A DNA stretch of 64,000 bases from Neobittarella massiliensis (ex Bilen et al. 2018) (lineage in GTDB: Bacteria > Bacillota > Clostridia > Oscillospirales > Ruminococcaceae): assembly GCF_900289145.1 (NCBI RefSeq), contig NZ_OKQO01000001.1, positions 496,001 through 560,000 on the forward strand, in the 5' to 3' direction. Shown one piece after another: positions 16,698-27,696 of this stretch (its first letter is position 1; every line of letters starts with the position of its first letter). Below the pieces are notes generated by a model that was not told where the DNA came from, made no database searches, and saw only the letters and a program-made list of their open reading frames with translations. Both the position numbers and the translations under genes were made by a program.

Positions 16698-19600
16698 TCA
16701 AGATCGATCGCGTTTTTGACGGCGGTAAAACAGCGGGATAGCCGCCAGCAGAGAGACCTGGACCAACCACCAGAACAGGGGCGTAGAACTGCTGTCTCCC
16801 GTGTGAGCAGTGCCGCCGTGGGCACTGTCGCCGGGCCGGTCGGTTATCGGTGCTTGGGGCTGATAGGTGTTGGTGATGGTAAAGGTATCATCGCTGTAGC
16901 TGGCCGTGTAACCGGCGGGGCAGTCGATCTCCTGCGCAGTGTAGCGAAGGGGCTGGCCGCCGCTGTTTTGCGGCAGCTGCGGCCAGGTGTACGACCAGCC
17001 GCTCTGCGCATCCAGCTGCACCGGCTCCCCGACAGCTTGCCCATCGGCCAGCAGCTGTACGGTGATGGTATCGGGCCGGGCAGCCGCCTGATCGCCGTCG
17101 TCTGACCAGCGCTTAGTCACCGAGCGCTGGGTCTGCTGAATCTGATGCGTGTTGGTGATGAGAAGGCGGTCGGCGCTGTAGTGGACCGAATACCCCGTGG
17201 GCACTGCTATTTCCTGCACCGAGTAGACGATCTCGCGGCCGCCGCGGGCGTAGAGCAGGTCGGGCCAGGTATAGGTCCAGCCATTTTGGCTGGTCACCTG
17301 TACCGGGTCGCCTAACGGCGTGCCGTCGGCCAGCAGCTGCACAGTCACTGCGGCCGGCCGCAAGCCGTCGCGGTCACCATCGTCGTCCCACCGCTTTTCT
17401 ACCGTTTTTGAGACGTGGGCCAGCCCGTTTTGCACCTGCAGCTGTACCGGCTGTCCCTTGGTATGATCGGTCACAGTAAAGGTGCACAGCGGGTCGCCGG
17501 ATGAGGCGTTAAAGCCGAAAGGCACCACAGTCTCCCGCAGGGCGTATGTACCGGTGAGCAGCATCAGCTGCCCATCGGGCTGCAGCTGCCAGTACTGATC
17601 GCCGTAGGCATTTTGTGCGGTGGCGGTAGCGCCGCGCACGCTGGTCGACGAGAGCCGGTAACTGCCCGGCACTGCGGGGTCTTCCAGCAAATAGGCGGCC
17701 GGCTGGTCTTGTCCATCGGCATATATGGTGAATTCGGCCCCCGAAACCGGTATATCGGCACTTTCTGACTGCGTTTTACGCAGTGATACATCGCCTACGG
17801 TATAGGTATTGGTAACGGTGTAACCGCTGTCCGGGTCTCCGGTCAGGCCGCTGGTTCCCGACATGGTAAACTGGTACCCGTCAGCGGTGTCGTACTGCAC
17901 CGTCACCTCGTAACTGGGGGCAGTGGCAAACCCACTGGGGCACTGCTCGTCCAACGTGTATTGGCCGGGGTCGACATGGTCAAAATGAACGAGCCCGCTG
18001 CGGCCGCTTGTGGCCTGCTGGTCGACAGTTTTGCCGCTCCTGTCGTGCAGGGTGAACACGGCACCTGGCAGAGGCTGGCCGGTCTTGGTCTGCTTGGTAA
18101 GCCAGACCGACCCCTGCTGCTGGCTGCCGCCGGTCTGAGGCTGGTTTTCTACGGTGATACAGGCACCGTGCTCGCTGCCGTCGATAACGGTGGTACCGGC
18201 GGGGTATGTTGCCGTTGGATCTTTCGTTTGAAACACTACATAGCTGGGGGCTGTATCGACCGAATAACCAGCCGGGGCGCTCGTCTCTACCAGCAGGTAG
18301 AGCGTGTCGCGCTGCAGGAACAAAAACAGAGCAGTGCCACTGGTTTGTGCGGTGGTGCGGGTCTTGGTCAGGGCGCTGGGGTCGGGCGCCCAGCCGCTGC
18401 TGCTATAAGTGAGCGGTACCAGCGTGAACTCGGCACCGCCGAGAGCAAACAGCGGCCGACCGTCGGCGGTGAAACCGGCGTTGTTGGTGCTGGTCTTATC
18501 GATCTGCAAGTAGGGGACCGACAGAGCTGTGGCGTAGCGGCCCACATCAAAGGCGGCCGCTCCGCTGGCCTGTACCTGGGCAGTAGCTGCTTCACGGCCG
18601 TCATCCCAGCGCAGCGAGACGCCGTTTTTCATGTTTCCGGCGCTGGTGCTGTCTACCAGCAGCGTATCAAAGGTGATGATGAGCGGTGTGCGGGCCAACT
18701 GCGTGGGCACGGCAAAGGTAAAGCCGTCATAGGCGGCGGTGAGCCCCTCGGTGATGGCGGCCGCCCCGGGCTTGACCGTAGCTTTGCCGTCGGCATCTAT
18801 CGTCGCCTCGCGAATATCGACCGAGGAGGGGTCGAGCTCGAACCAGCTGGGCAGCTGGTCCACCAGCGACGCACCGGCCATATCGATCTGATCGGCGTTC
18901 ATCACTACTTTCCAGCTGGCATAATCGACTTTTCCCAGATCGCCGTACTGGGTATTGGCGTGATATTGACCGGATTTGTCTGCCGGTGGTGCTTTAAAGG
19001 TCTGGGTGGCGCTGGCACTGGCTGATAGAGGGGAAAGAGCCCCATCTACTATGTCGGCCACGCTGCCGGTGAGGACTGCGTTATTGACCAGCTTTTGTTG
19101 CTGCATACTGACAAAAGCCTGGTCGCGGTAGTCCTGATCTACCGAGGTGCAAAAGGTGAAAGTATACTGGTCGGCGGTCGTGTTGCCGCCGGATGGCCGC
19201 AACGTAAAGGTGGCGGTATCAGCCGAAAAACCGGAATCGTTTGTCGCCAGATCGTGTGAGAGTTCTACTGCGCTGCCGTCGGTAAAGGTTACTGTACCTG
19301 CCCCATCGACGAGACTGCTGATATCGCCGTCGCTTACGCCGCCCGCTGCGGTGGTGCGCCTAACGGACAGCAGCGCTTTAAAAGAGGTGCCGACGGGCAG
19401 CGTGTCGGTGAGTACACCGTCGACGAGGGGGATGTGGTGGGGGTTGACGGTGACCTGCCAGTTTACCGCATGGGCCTGATAGTCGTACTGAGAGCCCTCG
19501 GTGCTGCCGTCGCGCTTGATCGCCTTTTTGGTGAGGAGCGTGTTGGGCAGCTTTTTGCCGGCGTCAAGAGCGGATACCTGCGGTGCGCCGCCGACATTGG

Positions 19601-21623
19601 CGTAGATAGTGGCAGTGTTTTGGATGGCCGGATCGACGGCACTACCCTGGGTGGCCAAAAAGGCGGCGTCTACGACCTCGGTATCTAAAGATAAGGTATA
19701 CAGCTGATCGGCGGGGATATTCCCCAGATGGATCGTGAGAGAAGTGGCGCCGCTGTCGGTGGCTTTTTGGTAGTAGGGAGCAGCCGGTGCCGTGCCCGTG
19801 CCGTCCCAGTAAGGAACATCCTGGGCGGCGCCGCCGTTTACCTGCCAGCGCAGTGCGGCAAACCGCTGGCTATGGTCGCTTAACACGTCGGTGATGCGCA
19901 CGTCGCCCATCTCTTTACCGCACTGATTGACATCGAATTGCCAGGTGAGCAGCCGTGTGTCCTGGTCGTATTTGGAATAGGTTTTTTCGCCCAGATTGTA
20001 GTGGGCAGTAGTCTCTTTTTGCAGGGAGAACGAGAAGGCCGGCAGCTCTCCGGGCCCCGGGCCATAGCCGACGGCGCTCCACAGCATGGTGGCGTCGTTT
20101 TTTAGCACCTTGTTCTGGTAGTCCTGCTCGCTCTGTTCCACCACCTGCGTACAGTATTTTAAGATGAGCGGATCGCTGAGCTGAGCCCCCGTCAGGGGGA
20201 TGATGAGCACGGCTTCGTCGTCGATACCGTTGTGATCGGTGTCGCAGGTGTAGTAAAAAGGGGCGTTTTGGCCGCTGTTTTGCAGAATATCGGCAGTGAG
20301 CGCGCTATAAGACGCAGAAAAACTACTGTCGCGGGCTGCCGTATAGCTGCTGCCGTTGAGCTGGTAGGAGAGGCTGCCGCCGCTCAGCTCGTACATGTGG
20401 GCGGTATCGATGTGCTGGATGCGGTCGACCAGCCACACCTGCCCGCCGGTAAAATAGGTCTGTGCGGTCACTGTCCACTGGTAGCGCCTGCCATTAGAGC
20501 GGACCTGTTGGCCCTCTGATTTGGAGAAAAAGGCGCCTTTCAGGTCAGATGTGACCGGGTCGGAGATGGCCAGTGACTTGGGCGAGTCGGCTCGGTGCAA
20601 CACGGCCGTATTTTGAAATGCGCGCTCCTGGCCTTCGAGAAAAGCCTGGTAGGTAGCCAGGTCGGCCTGGGTATTTACGGTGACGACAGCACTGGTCACC
20701 GGGGCGCTGCCCACAGCGGGGATGATGATGGATAAGGTGCCGTCGGTAATGGTATAGCCGCTTACATCCTCTAGCGCGGTACCGTCGAGCTCGACACCGG
20801 TGACGGTGAGACCCTGGGGGATCGGATCGGAAAATACCAGCCCGGCCAGTGTGGCGTCGGCCGGGGCATCGGGCTTGAGCCCGGCGGTGAGCGTATAGGT
20901 GATGTGCGGGTCGGTGTCGCTGCGGGGCAAAGCGGATTTTTGCAGGGTGTAGTTGCTGTTGGGTTGGCCGCTGCCGCCGCCACTGGTCTTAAATTCTACC
21001 GCCACCTGCAGTTGGCCGTTTTTGGGCTCCACTGAAAATTCGGGGTCGCTGTCGCCCTGCGGGTCGACGTTTAGTTCCATGCTGTGGCGGCCGGCGACAG
21101 AGGTGCGGGCGTAGACAGATTTGTCAAAGCTGCCGGTGACAAGGAGCGAGCCGCCGGACAGAGAGATGGCGTAGTTGCCGATGTTTTCGCCCTCGACCTG
21201 AATGGGGAAGACGCCCAACTGTGCGCTCTCTACGGAAATGTTATCAGATAGGATACAGGAAAACTGAAACCCGATCGGCGGCAGGTCGTCATCGCTGGCG
21301 GCCAGGTAGTCGTCGGCGGTGGGCACGCGTGTTTGCTGCTCGAAAAATTTGGTGGCGAAGGCGCTGCCGGTCTGCTGGATATAGCTGGTGTCGCCGACCG
21401 AGTCGAGCGACCAGTCGAACCACAGGTTGGCTTTTTCGCCCTGCTCGTCGGTGCTGCCGCCCACCGCCATGGCGGTAAAGGCAGCAGACGGCGTGAGGGC
21501 GGTGGGCAGCTGGGTGACCAGGTCTACCCGGTCGGCGGCCCGCACCGGCAGCACAGTGGGCAGAGCAGTACAGAGCAGTGCCGCCGACAGCAGTACGGAC
21601 AGCAGTTTTTTGGTGTATTTCAT
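16698..21623 (-). CDS. Large Cna_B/SpaA-type repeat surface adhesin
   Basis: Seen: 1641 residues. Signal peptide (MKYTKKLLSVLLSAALLCTA...). The N-terminal half holds several beta domains of the adhesin/isopeptide type. Then come SpaA-like prealbumin modules (near residue 1080, 1200 and 1290, each with K-T and a closing E-T/E-Q-x-x-P-x-G-F/Y) and two Cna_B modules starting KRWDDDGD and KRWSDDGD and ending in P-x-G-Y. The C-terminus has a T-G-D followed by a hydrophobic stretch and RRQKRDRS, a sortase-like sorting signal without a standard LPxTG. Known: such modules form intramolecular isopeptide bonds. ATG 21623 has GGAGGA 5 nt upstream; a TTG five codons earlier overlaps that site. Inferred: wall- or membrane-anchored adhesin. 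No sortase gene is in the window. Confidence 0.85.
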   Translation of the reverse strand: MKYTKKLLSVLLSAALLCTALPTVLPVRAADRVDLVTQLPTALTPSAAFTAMAVGGSTDEQGEKANLWFDWSLDSVGDTSYIQQTGSAFATKFFEQQTRVPTADDYLAASDDDLPPIGFQFSCILSDNISVESAQLGVFPIQVEGENIGNYAISLSGGSLLVTGSFDKSVYARTSVAGRHSMELNVDPQGDSDPEFSVEPKNGQLQVAVEFKTSGGGSGQPNSNYTLQKSALPRSDTDPHITYTLTAGLKPDAPADATLAGLVFSDPIPQGLTVTGVELDGTALEDVSGYTITDGTLSIIIPAVGSAPVTSAVVTVNTQADLATYQAFLEGQERAFQNTAVLHRADSPKSLAISDPVTSDLKGAFFSKSEGQQVRSNGRRYQWTVTAQTYFTGGQVWLVDRIQHIDTAHMYELSGGSLSYQLNGSSYTAARDSSFSASYSALTADILQNSGQNAPFYYTCDTDHNGIDDEAVLIIPLTGAQLSDPLILKYCTQVVEQSEQDYQNKVLKNDATMLWSAVGYGPGPGELPAFSFSLQKETTAHYNLGEKTYSKYDQDTRLLTWQFDVNQCGKEMGDVRITDVLSDHSQRFAALRWQVNGGAAQDVPYWDGTGTAPAAPYYQKATDSGATSLTIHLGNIPADQLYTLSLDTEVVDAAFLATQGSAVDPAIQNTATIYANVGGAPQVSALDAGKKLPNTLLTKKAIKRDGSTEGSQYDYQAHAVNWQVTVNPHHIPLVDGVLTDTLPVGTSFKALLSVRRTTAAGGVSDGDISSLVDGAGTVTFTDGSAVELSHDLATNDSGFSADTATFTLRPSGGNTTADQYTFTFCTSVDQDYRDQAFVSMQQQKLVNNAVLTGSVADIVDGALSPLSASASATQTFKAPPADKSGQYHANTQYGDLGKVDYASWKVVMNADQIDMAGASLVDQLPSWFELDPSSVDIREATIDADGKATVKPGAAAITEGLTAAYDGFTFAVPTQLARTPLIITFDTLLVDSTSAGNMKNGVSLRWDDGREAATAQVQASGAAAFDVGRYATALSVPYLQIDKTSTNNAGFTADGRPLFALGGAEFTLVPLTYSSSGWAPDPSALTKTRTTAQTSGTALFLFLQRDTLYLLVETSAPAGYSVDTAPSYVVFQTKDPTATYPAGTTVIDGSEHGACITVENQPQTGGSQQQGSVWLTKQTKTGQPLPGAVFTLHDRSGKTVDQQATSGRSGLVHFDHVDPGQYTLDEQCPSGFATAPSYEVTVQYDTADGYQFTMSGTSGLTGDPDSGYTVTNTYTVGDVSLRKTQSESADIPVSGAEFTIYADGQDQPAAYLLEDPAVPGSYRLSSTSVRGATATAQNAYGDQYWQLQPDGQLMLLTGTYALRETVVPFGFNASSGDPLCTFTVTDHTKGQPVQLQVQNGLAHVSKTVEKRWDDDGDRDGLRPAAVTVQLLADGTPLGDPVQVTSQNGWTYTWPDLLYARGGREIVYSVQEIAVPTGYSVHYSADRLLITNTHQIQQTQRSVTKRWSDDGDQAAARPDTITVQLLADGQAVGEPVQLDAQSGWSYTWPQLPQNSGGQPLRYTAQEIDCPAGYTASYSDDTFTITNTYQPQAPITDRPGDSAHGGTAHTGDSSSTPLFWWLVQVSLLAAIPLFYRRQKRDRS

Positions 21624-22160
21624 GGCGTTCCTCCGCAAAAATAGGGCCTAAATGGAGACAGAAATGCCCCATGGCCACTTTCCTGTATTTTTGAGAAGTA
21701 TAGCATAATTTTCCATAGAACTAAAGTTTTCTTAATGAATTTTACCCTAAAATATGCAAAAAACGGAAAATATAGGTCGAAATACCGAAAAAGTATCAAA
21801 TAAAACTTTAAATATTAATAAATTGTAAAAACTGTGACCGTTTGCGCAGAGTTTGGCTGAAATTATGAAAATTAAAGTGTTTTGCCTTGGGGCGGCGGGG
21901 AGATGTGGGATATGTGTGCTGGTGCTAGTGTAAGTGCTAGTGCTGGGCACAAAAAGTTTTGAGACCCTGGATAAAGGCTTTTAAATTTGTTGGCCACAAG
22001 AAAAAGCGGCAGCCGAAAGTGGTCTTATACATATTTTTTGGGACGGGAGATATGCGGGGGAGACGTAAAGTGGAGCTGACTGCTTAGACCGGATAGCACG
22101 GGCCGGAACAGACTGCAGACCGTTTTTAAGGAAAGTCGGTCCAGTTGTTTGCAGTGGATA
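21624..22160. other. AT-rich intergenic region upstream of the adhesin
   Basis: Seen: about 540 bases with no convincing gene. A TATACT on the minus strand (near 21700) with only a weak -35 may start the adhesin transcript. Near 21910-21945 there is an imperfect GTGCT/GCTAGTG repeat. No riboswitch or RNA family was recognised. Confidence 0.5.
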
Positions 22161-22192
22161 AAAAAGAGGAGAGCTTTTGCTCTCCTCTTTTT
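22161..22192. terminator. Terminator after trkH
   Basis: Seen: perfect 14-bp stem with a TTTT loop, A-rich and T-rich ends. On the minus strand it ends the trkA-trkH transcript. Confidence 0.9.
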
Positions 22193-22245
22193 TTAGATAA
22201 GACGGGGTACTGTAACGCCCTGACGGCCAGTACACCCCCAATAGG

Positions 22246-23727
<1,482 letters not shown>

Positions 23728-23775
23728 AACAAAACTCCTCTGTATGACAGTTTTTTGGCGCGGACGGGGGACGAG

Positions 23776-25134
23776 CTACTGGAAGATGTCGTTGAGGTCG
23801 CTGACCTGCATCTCGGAGGTGGTGACGAGGATGACGGTGTCACTGTCCTGGATGCAGTCGTTGCCGGTGGCGATGATGACTTTTTGCCGCCGCAGGATAC
23901 AGGCGATGAGCACCCCGCTGCGCACCGGCGCGTCTTTAAAGGGGACATTTAAGTATTTGGTGGCGGGGGAGGCGGTAAATTCCAGCGCCTCGACCCGGCC
24001 GCCCACCAGCTGGTACATGGTATTAAAGGAGCTGCCGCTGGAGGCGGTCATGGCCCGCACATAGCGCAGCACGTGGTTGCAGATGAGCCTTTTGGGGCTG
24101 ATAAAGGTCTGCACATCCATCTTTTTAAAGATGTTCATATAGTCGATGCGGTCGATCTTGGCGATGACTTTGGGCAGCCCCTGCTGCATGGCGTACATCG
24201 AGACGATCGCGTTGGTCTCGTCGAAGTTCATCAGGCTCACCAGCGCGTCGGCGTCTCGCAGGCCCTCCTCGTCGAGCAGCACTTTTTGGGTGGCGTCGCC
24301 GTGGATGATGAGCGCCCCGGGCAGCAGCTGCGACAGGTGGCGGCAGGTCTCGTACTCTTTTTCGATGATCTTGACCCGCACACCGGTGCTCATGAGCCGG
24401 GTGGCCAGGTAGTAGGCGATGCGGCTGCCGCCCAGGATGGTGACTGCCTGGATGCGGGGCGTTTTGATGCCCAGGTAGCGCAGCAGCACAGCCATATCCT
24501 GCGGCTGGGCGGTGACGTGGATGTTGTCGCCGGCAGCCACCACAAAGTCGCCGGAGGGGATGACCACCTCGTCGCCGCGGGTGACGGCGCAGATGAGCAC
24601 CTTGGCCCCCGACTTTTTATACAGCTTTGACAGCGGCTGCCCGACGATAGCGCTGTTTTGGGGGATGTGCAGCTCGACGAGCTCCACCTTGCCGCCGGCG
24701 AAAAAGTCGCGGTTGACCGACGAGGGGGCCCGCAGGATGTGGTAGATCTCCCGGGCGGCGGTGCGCTCGGGGTTGATGGTCATGCTCAGGCCCAACTCGT
24801 CTTTGAGCAGATCCAGCTGCTGGGCGTAGTCGGTGTTGCGCACCCGGGCTATAGTGCTGGCACTGCCCATTTTGCTGGCGGTGATGCAGCACAGGAGATT
24901 GATCTCGTCGGCCGAGGTGGCGGCTATGAGCAGGTCGGCTTCGCCGGCGCCGGCCTCTTCCAGGGCACCCATGGCGGCGCCGTTACCGCAGACACAGCGC
25001 ACGTCGTATGTCTCTTGCAGGCTCTGCAGGGCCTGGGGCCGGCGGTCGATCACCGTCAGGTCGTGGCCCTCTTTGGACAGCTGTTCGGTCAGGGTGGCAC
25101 CCACCTTGCCGTCGCCCACGATAATGATCTTCAT
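23776..25134 (-). CDS. trkA: TrkA potassium uptake regulatory subunit (two RCK domains)
   Basis: Seen: 452 residues with two RCK_N Rossmann folds, the first starting MKIIIVGDGKVGATL and the second near residue 232 (VTILGGSRIAYYLATRL), each followed by a TrkA_C domain (VELVELHIPQNSAIVGQPLSKL; VEALEFTASPATKYLNVPFKDA). Known: the double-RCK TrkA assembles as a ring under TrkH and gates it with NAD(H)/ATP. GGAGG precedes ATG. First gene of trkA-trkH. No c-di-AMP riboswitch was recognised in its leader. Confidence 0.93.
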   Translation of the reverse strand: MKIIIVGDGKVGATLTEQLSKEGHDLTVIDRRPQALQSLQETYDVRCVCGNGAAMGALEEAGAGEADLLIAATSADEINLLCCITASKMGSASTIARVRNTDYAQQLDLLKDELGLSMTINPERTAAREIYHILRAPSSVNRDFFAGGKVELVELHIPQNSAIVGQPLSKLYKKSGAKVLICAVTRGDEVVIPSGDFVVAAGDNIHVTAQPQDMAVLLRYLGIKTPRIQAVTILGGSRIAYYLATRLMSTGVRVKIIEKEYETCRHLSQLLPGALIIHGDATQKVLLDEEGLRDADALVSLMNFDETNAIVSMYAMQQGLPKVIAKIDRIDYMNIFKKMDVQTFISPKRLICNHVLRYVRAMTASSGSSFNTMYQLVGGRVEALEFTASPATKYLNVPFKDAPVRSGVLIACILRRQKVIIATGNDCIQDSDTVILVTTSEMQVSDLNDIFQ

Positions 25135-25209
25135 CTGTTTCCTCCGGGCGGTCTTGCCGCATGATATTTATACCTTGTATAAAGATAACATAAAGTAAGA
25201 ACATCTGTC

Positions 25210-25238
25210 AGTATAGCAATTTATGCTGGCAGTGACAA
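25210..25238 (-). promoter_or_regulatory. Promoter of trkA-trkH
   Basis: Seen on the minus strand: TTGTCA (25238-25233), 17-nt spacer, TATACT (25215-25210). The leader is about 70 nt. The rest of 25239-25470 holds no gene. Confidence 0.75.
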
Positions 25239-25470
25239 GACGAGTATCGCCACGTAACCGCCAGATTTCCCGGAAAATCGGCGAAAATCGAGCTAAAAGC
25301 AGGGGCTGAGAGCGGCTATAGTCCGGTATCACACGATAACTTTGATTTTGAGCGGCACGGTACAGAGCCGTATAGAAACGGAAGATTTAATGATATCTTA
25401 ATATTAAATGGAAGATCTTTATGTGTTCTTGCCGGGAGAGAGACCGACCCCTGCAGATAGGCGCGCACGA

Positions 25471-25504
25471 AAAAAGAGCGAGGGCTGTGGCTCTCGCTCT
25501 TTTT
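25471..25504. terminator. Terminator after the MarR-type gene
   Basis: Seen: 12-bp stem (25471-25482 / 25493-25504) with A- and T-rich ends; stops the MATE-marR transcript. Confidence 0.85.
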
Positions 25505-25534
25505 ATAAAGCTGTGTAAAAGGGATGTGCAATAG

Positions 25535-26008
25535 TCAGGGCTGGCGCTTGCCGCGGCAGGTATCGCGCAGGTGGCGGTGCATATTTTCGCTGAGCTGGCC
25601 AAGGAGCGCCGCCGCCTGGGCGATCTCCTGCTGGCTGAGACCCTGATATAAGATCTCGTACATCTGGCTGTAGATATCCATCACCTGCTGACGGATGGCC
25701 AGCCCCTGCTCGGTGAGGTGGATGCGGCGGACCCGCTTGTCGACCTCGTCGGGCACACGGCAGATGAGAGACAGCTCCTCCAGCCGGGCCAGCGCCCGGG
25801 CGGCGGTGCCTTTATCGATGCCCACCCCGGCGGCGATACCGTCCTGGGTGATGCCCGGGTGCCAGTAGGTGTGCAGCAGGGCCGGCAGCTGGCCGGCCTC
25901 TACCGGCAGACCCTCCTCGGCCAGTTTGCGCGATAGATAGCGCTGCATACGCCGGTACAGGGTAGAGACCGGATAGCTGATGCGGGGCATGTCGCCCAGT
26001 TCACTCAT
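25535..26008 (-). CDS. MarR-family transcriptional regulator
   Basis: Seen: 157 residues, winged helix with ITQDGIAAGVGIDKGTAARALARLEELSLICRVPDEVDKRVRRIHLTEQG, the standard MarR wing R-x-x-x-L-T-x-x-G. ATG 26008 overlaps the MATE stop (ATGA) and has GGAGG upstream; longer readings go into the MATE gene. Known: MarR proteins bind palindromes and are released by small aromatic or toxic ligands. Inferred: represses its own operon with the MATE pump through the 13-bp inverted repeat at 27480-27509. Confidence 0.9.
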   Translation of the reverse strand: MSELGDMPRISYPVSTLYRRMQRYLSRKLAEEGLPVEAGQLPALLHTYWHPGITQDGIAAGVGIDKGTAARALARLEELSLICRVPDEVDKRVRRIHLTEQGLAIRQQVMDIYSQMYEILYQGLSQQEIAQAAALLGQLSENMHRHLRDTCRGKRQP

Positions 26009-27426
26009 TTTGCTGTTTCCTCCGCAGGGGACATGGTCTCGGTCTCGGGGTCGTAGCCGGGCTGCAGGTACATCTGCTGCTTGAGCTCCCGCAGGACGCT
26101 CACCGTCAGCGGGACGGCCAACAGGAAGGTGCACACATCGGCGATGGGCTGGCTGATCTGCACGCCCAGCAGGCCGATGGTGTGGGGCAGCACCAGGATG
26201 AGGGGCAGGAAGAAGATGCCCTGCCGGGCCATGGCCAGGATCGAGGCCTTGGTGCCTTTGCCGATGGCCTGCAGCAGCATGTTACACATGGTGACCCAGG
26301 CCGAGAGCGGGAACACGACCGCCTGCCAGCGCATGGCCACCACCCCGATGGCCACCACTTCGGCGTCGCCTTTTCTAAAGAGCTCGACCAGCTGAGGGGC
26401 AAAGATCACCCCGCCCACCGCCAGTACGGCCAGCAGGATAACGCCTACCTTGACGCAGAACCAGAAGGCGCGCAGCACCCGGTCGTAGCGCTGGGCACCG
26501 TAGTTGAAGCCGCACACCGGCTGAAAGCCCTGCCCGAAGCCCAACAGGATGGAGAAGGCGAACATGAACACCTTGCCGACGATGCTCATAGCGGCGATGG
26601 CGGCGTCGCCGAAGGGGCCGGCGCCCAAATTGAGGCAGATGGTGGAGATGCTGGCCAGGCCCTGCCGGTAGAAGGAGGGCAGACCGCCGCGCAGGATCTC
26701 TTTATAGATAGACCAGCAGGGCTTAAAGGAAGTAAAGCGCACCTTGATGCCGCCGCCTTTGCCCTGACAATTGTAAAACAGGATGAGGAAGCTGACGAAC
26801 TGGCTGATGATGGTGGCCAGCGCCGCGCCGCCGGTGCCCATACCCAGCCCGAAGATGAAGATGGGGTCGAGGATGATGTTGAGCACGCCGCCGGCGGTGA
26901 GGCCCACCATGGCGTAGATGGCGTTACCCTGAAAGCGCAGGATGTTGTTGAGTACGAAGGAGGCGGCCATGTACGGCGCGCCGATGAGGATGTACTGGGC
27001 ATAGGCCCGGGCGTGGGGGAGGATCGTCTCGGTGGCGCCGAGCATGCGCACCAGCGGATCGATGAAGATAAGCCCCAGCACCGCCACCACCGCGCCCACG
27101 ATAAGGGCGGTGACAAAGCCGGTGGAGGCCACCTGCTGGGCGCGCTCATGGTCGCGCTGGCCCAGCAGGCGCGAGATGTAGTTGCCCGAGCCCATGCCCA
27201 GCGTAAAGCCGATGGCCTGGATGATGGCCATCAGCGAGAATACCACGCCGACCGCGCCGGTGGCGCTGGTGCCGATCTGGCCCACGAAAAAGGTATCGGC
27301 CATGTTGTAGATAGAGGTGACCATCATGCTGATGATGGTGGGCACCGCCAGAGACACCACCAGTTTGGGGATGGGGGTCTCTACCATTTTTTTGTATTTT
27401 GCTTCCTGTGCGGCCGTATCGGACAC
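26005..27426 (-). CDS. MATE-family multidrug/toxin efflux transporter
   Basis: Seen: 473 residues, twelve membrane helices in two homologous halves (PTIISMMVTSIYNMADTFFVGQIG at the start; GLPSFYRQGLASISTICLN... in the second half; GFQPVCGFNYGA). Known: MATE transporters expel cationic drugs or toxins against Na+ or H+. GTG 27426 is the best start, with AAAGGTG upstream. Followed without gap by the MarR regulator, so efflux and its repressor are co-transcribed from the operator-covered promoter. Confidence 0.9.
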   Translation of the reverse strand: MSDTAAQEAKYKKMVETPIPKLVVSLAVPTIISMMVTSIYNMADTFFVGQIGTSATGAVGVVFSLMAIIQAIGFTLGMGSGNYISRLLGQRDHERAQQVASTGFVTALIVGAVVAVLGLIFIDPLVRMLGATETILPHARAYAQYILIGAPYMAASFVLNNILRFQGNAIYAMVGLTAGGVLNIILDPIFIFGLGMGTGGAALATIISQFVSFLILFYNCQGKGGGIKVRFTSFKPCWSIYKEILRGGLPSFYRQGLASISTICLNLGAGPFGDAAIAAMSIVGKVFMFAFSILLGFGQGFQPVCGFNYGAQRYDRVLRAFWFCVKVGVILLAVLAVGGVIFAPQLVELFRKGDAEVVAIGVVAMRWQAVVFPLSAWVTMCNMLLQAIGKGTKASILAMARQGIFFLPLILVLPHTIGLLGVQISQPIADVCTFLLAVPLTVSVLRELKQQMYLQPGYDPETETMSPAEETAK

Positions 27427-27466
27427 GCTGCATCACACCTTTCATTGCTCTCTCTTTTCATATTTT

Positions 27467-27509
27467 AGTATACGACGGTGCAAAATAGTTGTCAACACAA
27501 CTATTTTGC
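27467..27509 (-). promoter_or_regulatory. MATE-marR promoter with MarR-type operator
   Basis: Seen: on the minus strand TTGACA (27495-27490), 17 nt, TATACT (27472-27467), near-consensus. The -35 is embedded in a perfect 13-bp inverted repeat (27480-27492 and 27497-27509) with a 4-nt centre. Inferred: MarR bound here would exclude RNA polymerase. Confidence 0.85.
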
Positions 27510-27621
27510 GGGCAGCAGCGCGGCAGGATGGAAAATGGTGGAAGGCGCGCGGCGGCTGCCCGCCGTCGCCGCCGATATCGTATACTGGGTGGGGGAAAAA
27601 TAAAATTTTTTGCCGCCGCTC

Positions 27622-27652
27622 TTGACCTTGACACAGTGCCAAGGTCTATGCT
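27622..27652 (+). promoter_or_regulatory. MerR-type promoter with 19-bp spacer and dyad
   Basis: Seen: TTGACC (27622-27627), 19-nt spacer, TATGCT (27647-27652). A near-perfect dyad (GACCTTG ... CAAGGTC, 27624-27646, with CAC/GTG inside) fills the spacer. Known: MerR proteins twist such over-long spacers to activate. Inferred: autoregulation by the gene at 27697. Confidence 0.85.
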
Positions 27653-27696
27653 GTGAGTGCGGACCGGAACGCATGTATGAGAGAGGAGCACTTTGT

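Noticed and set aside
17961-19025. 354-residue open frame opposite the adhesin
   Set aside because: No ribosome site or motif; entirely within the well-supported adhesin gene.
21747-21950. 67-residue open frame upstream of the adhesin
   Set aside because: Low-complexity Ser/Thr start created by a GTGCT repeat; no start signal.
25135-25380. c-di-AMP (ydaO) riboswitch in the trkA leader
   Set aside because: Checked because trk genes often carry it; none of its conserved segments are present and the leader is only about 70 nt.
26182-27468. 428-residue open frame on the plus strand opposite the MATE gene
   Set aside because: Low-complexity H/D/G/Q-rich composition typical of an antisense frame in GC-rich DNA; the minus-strand MATE protein has clear family motifs.
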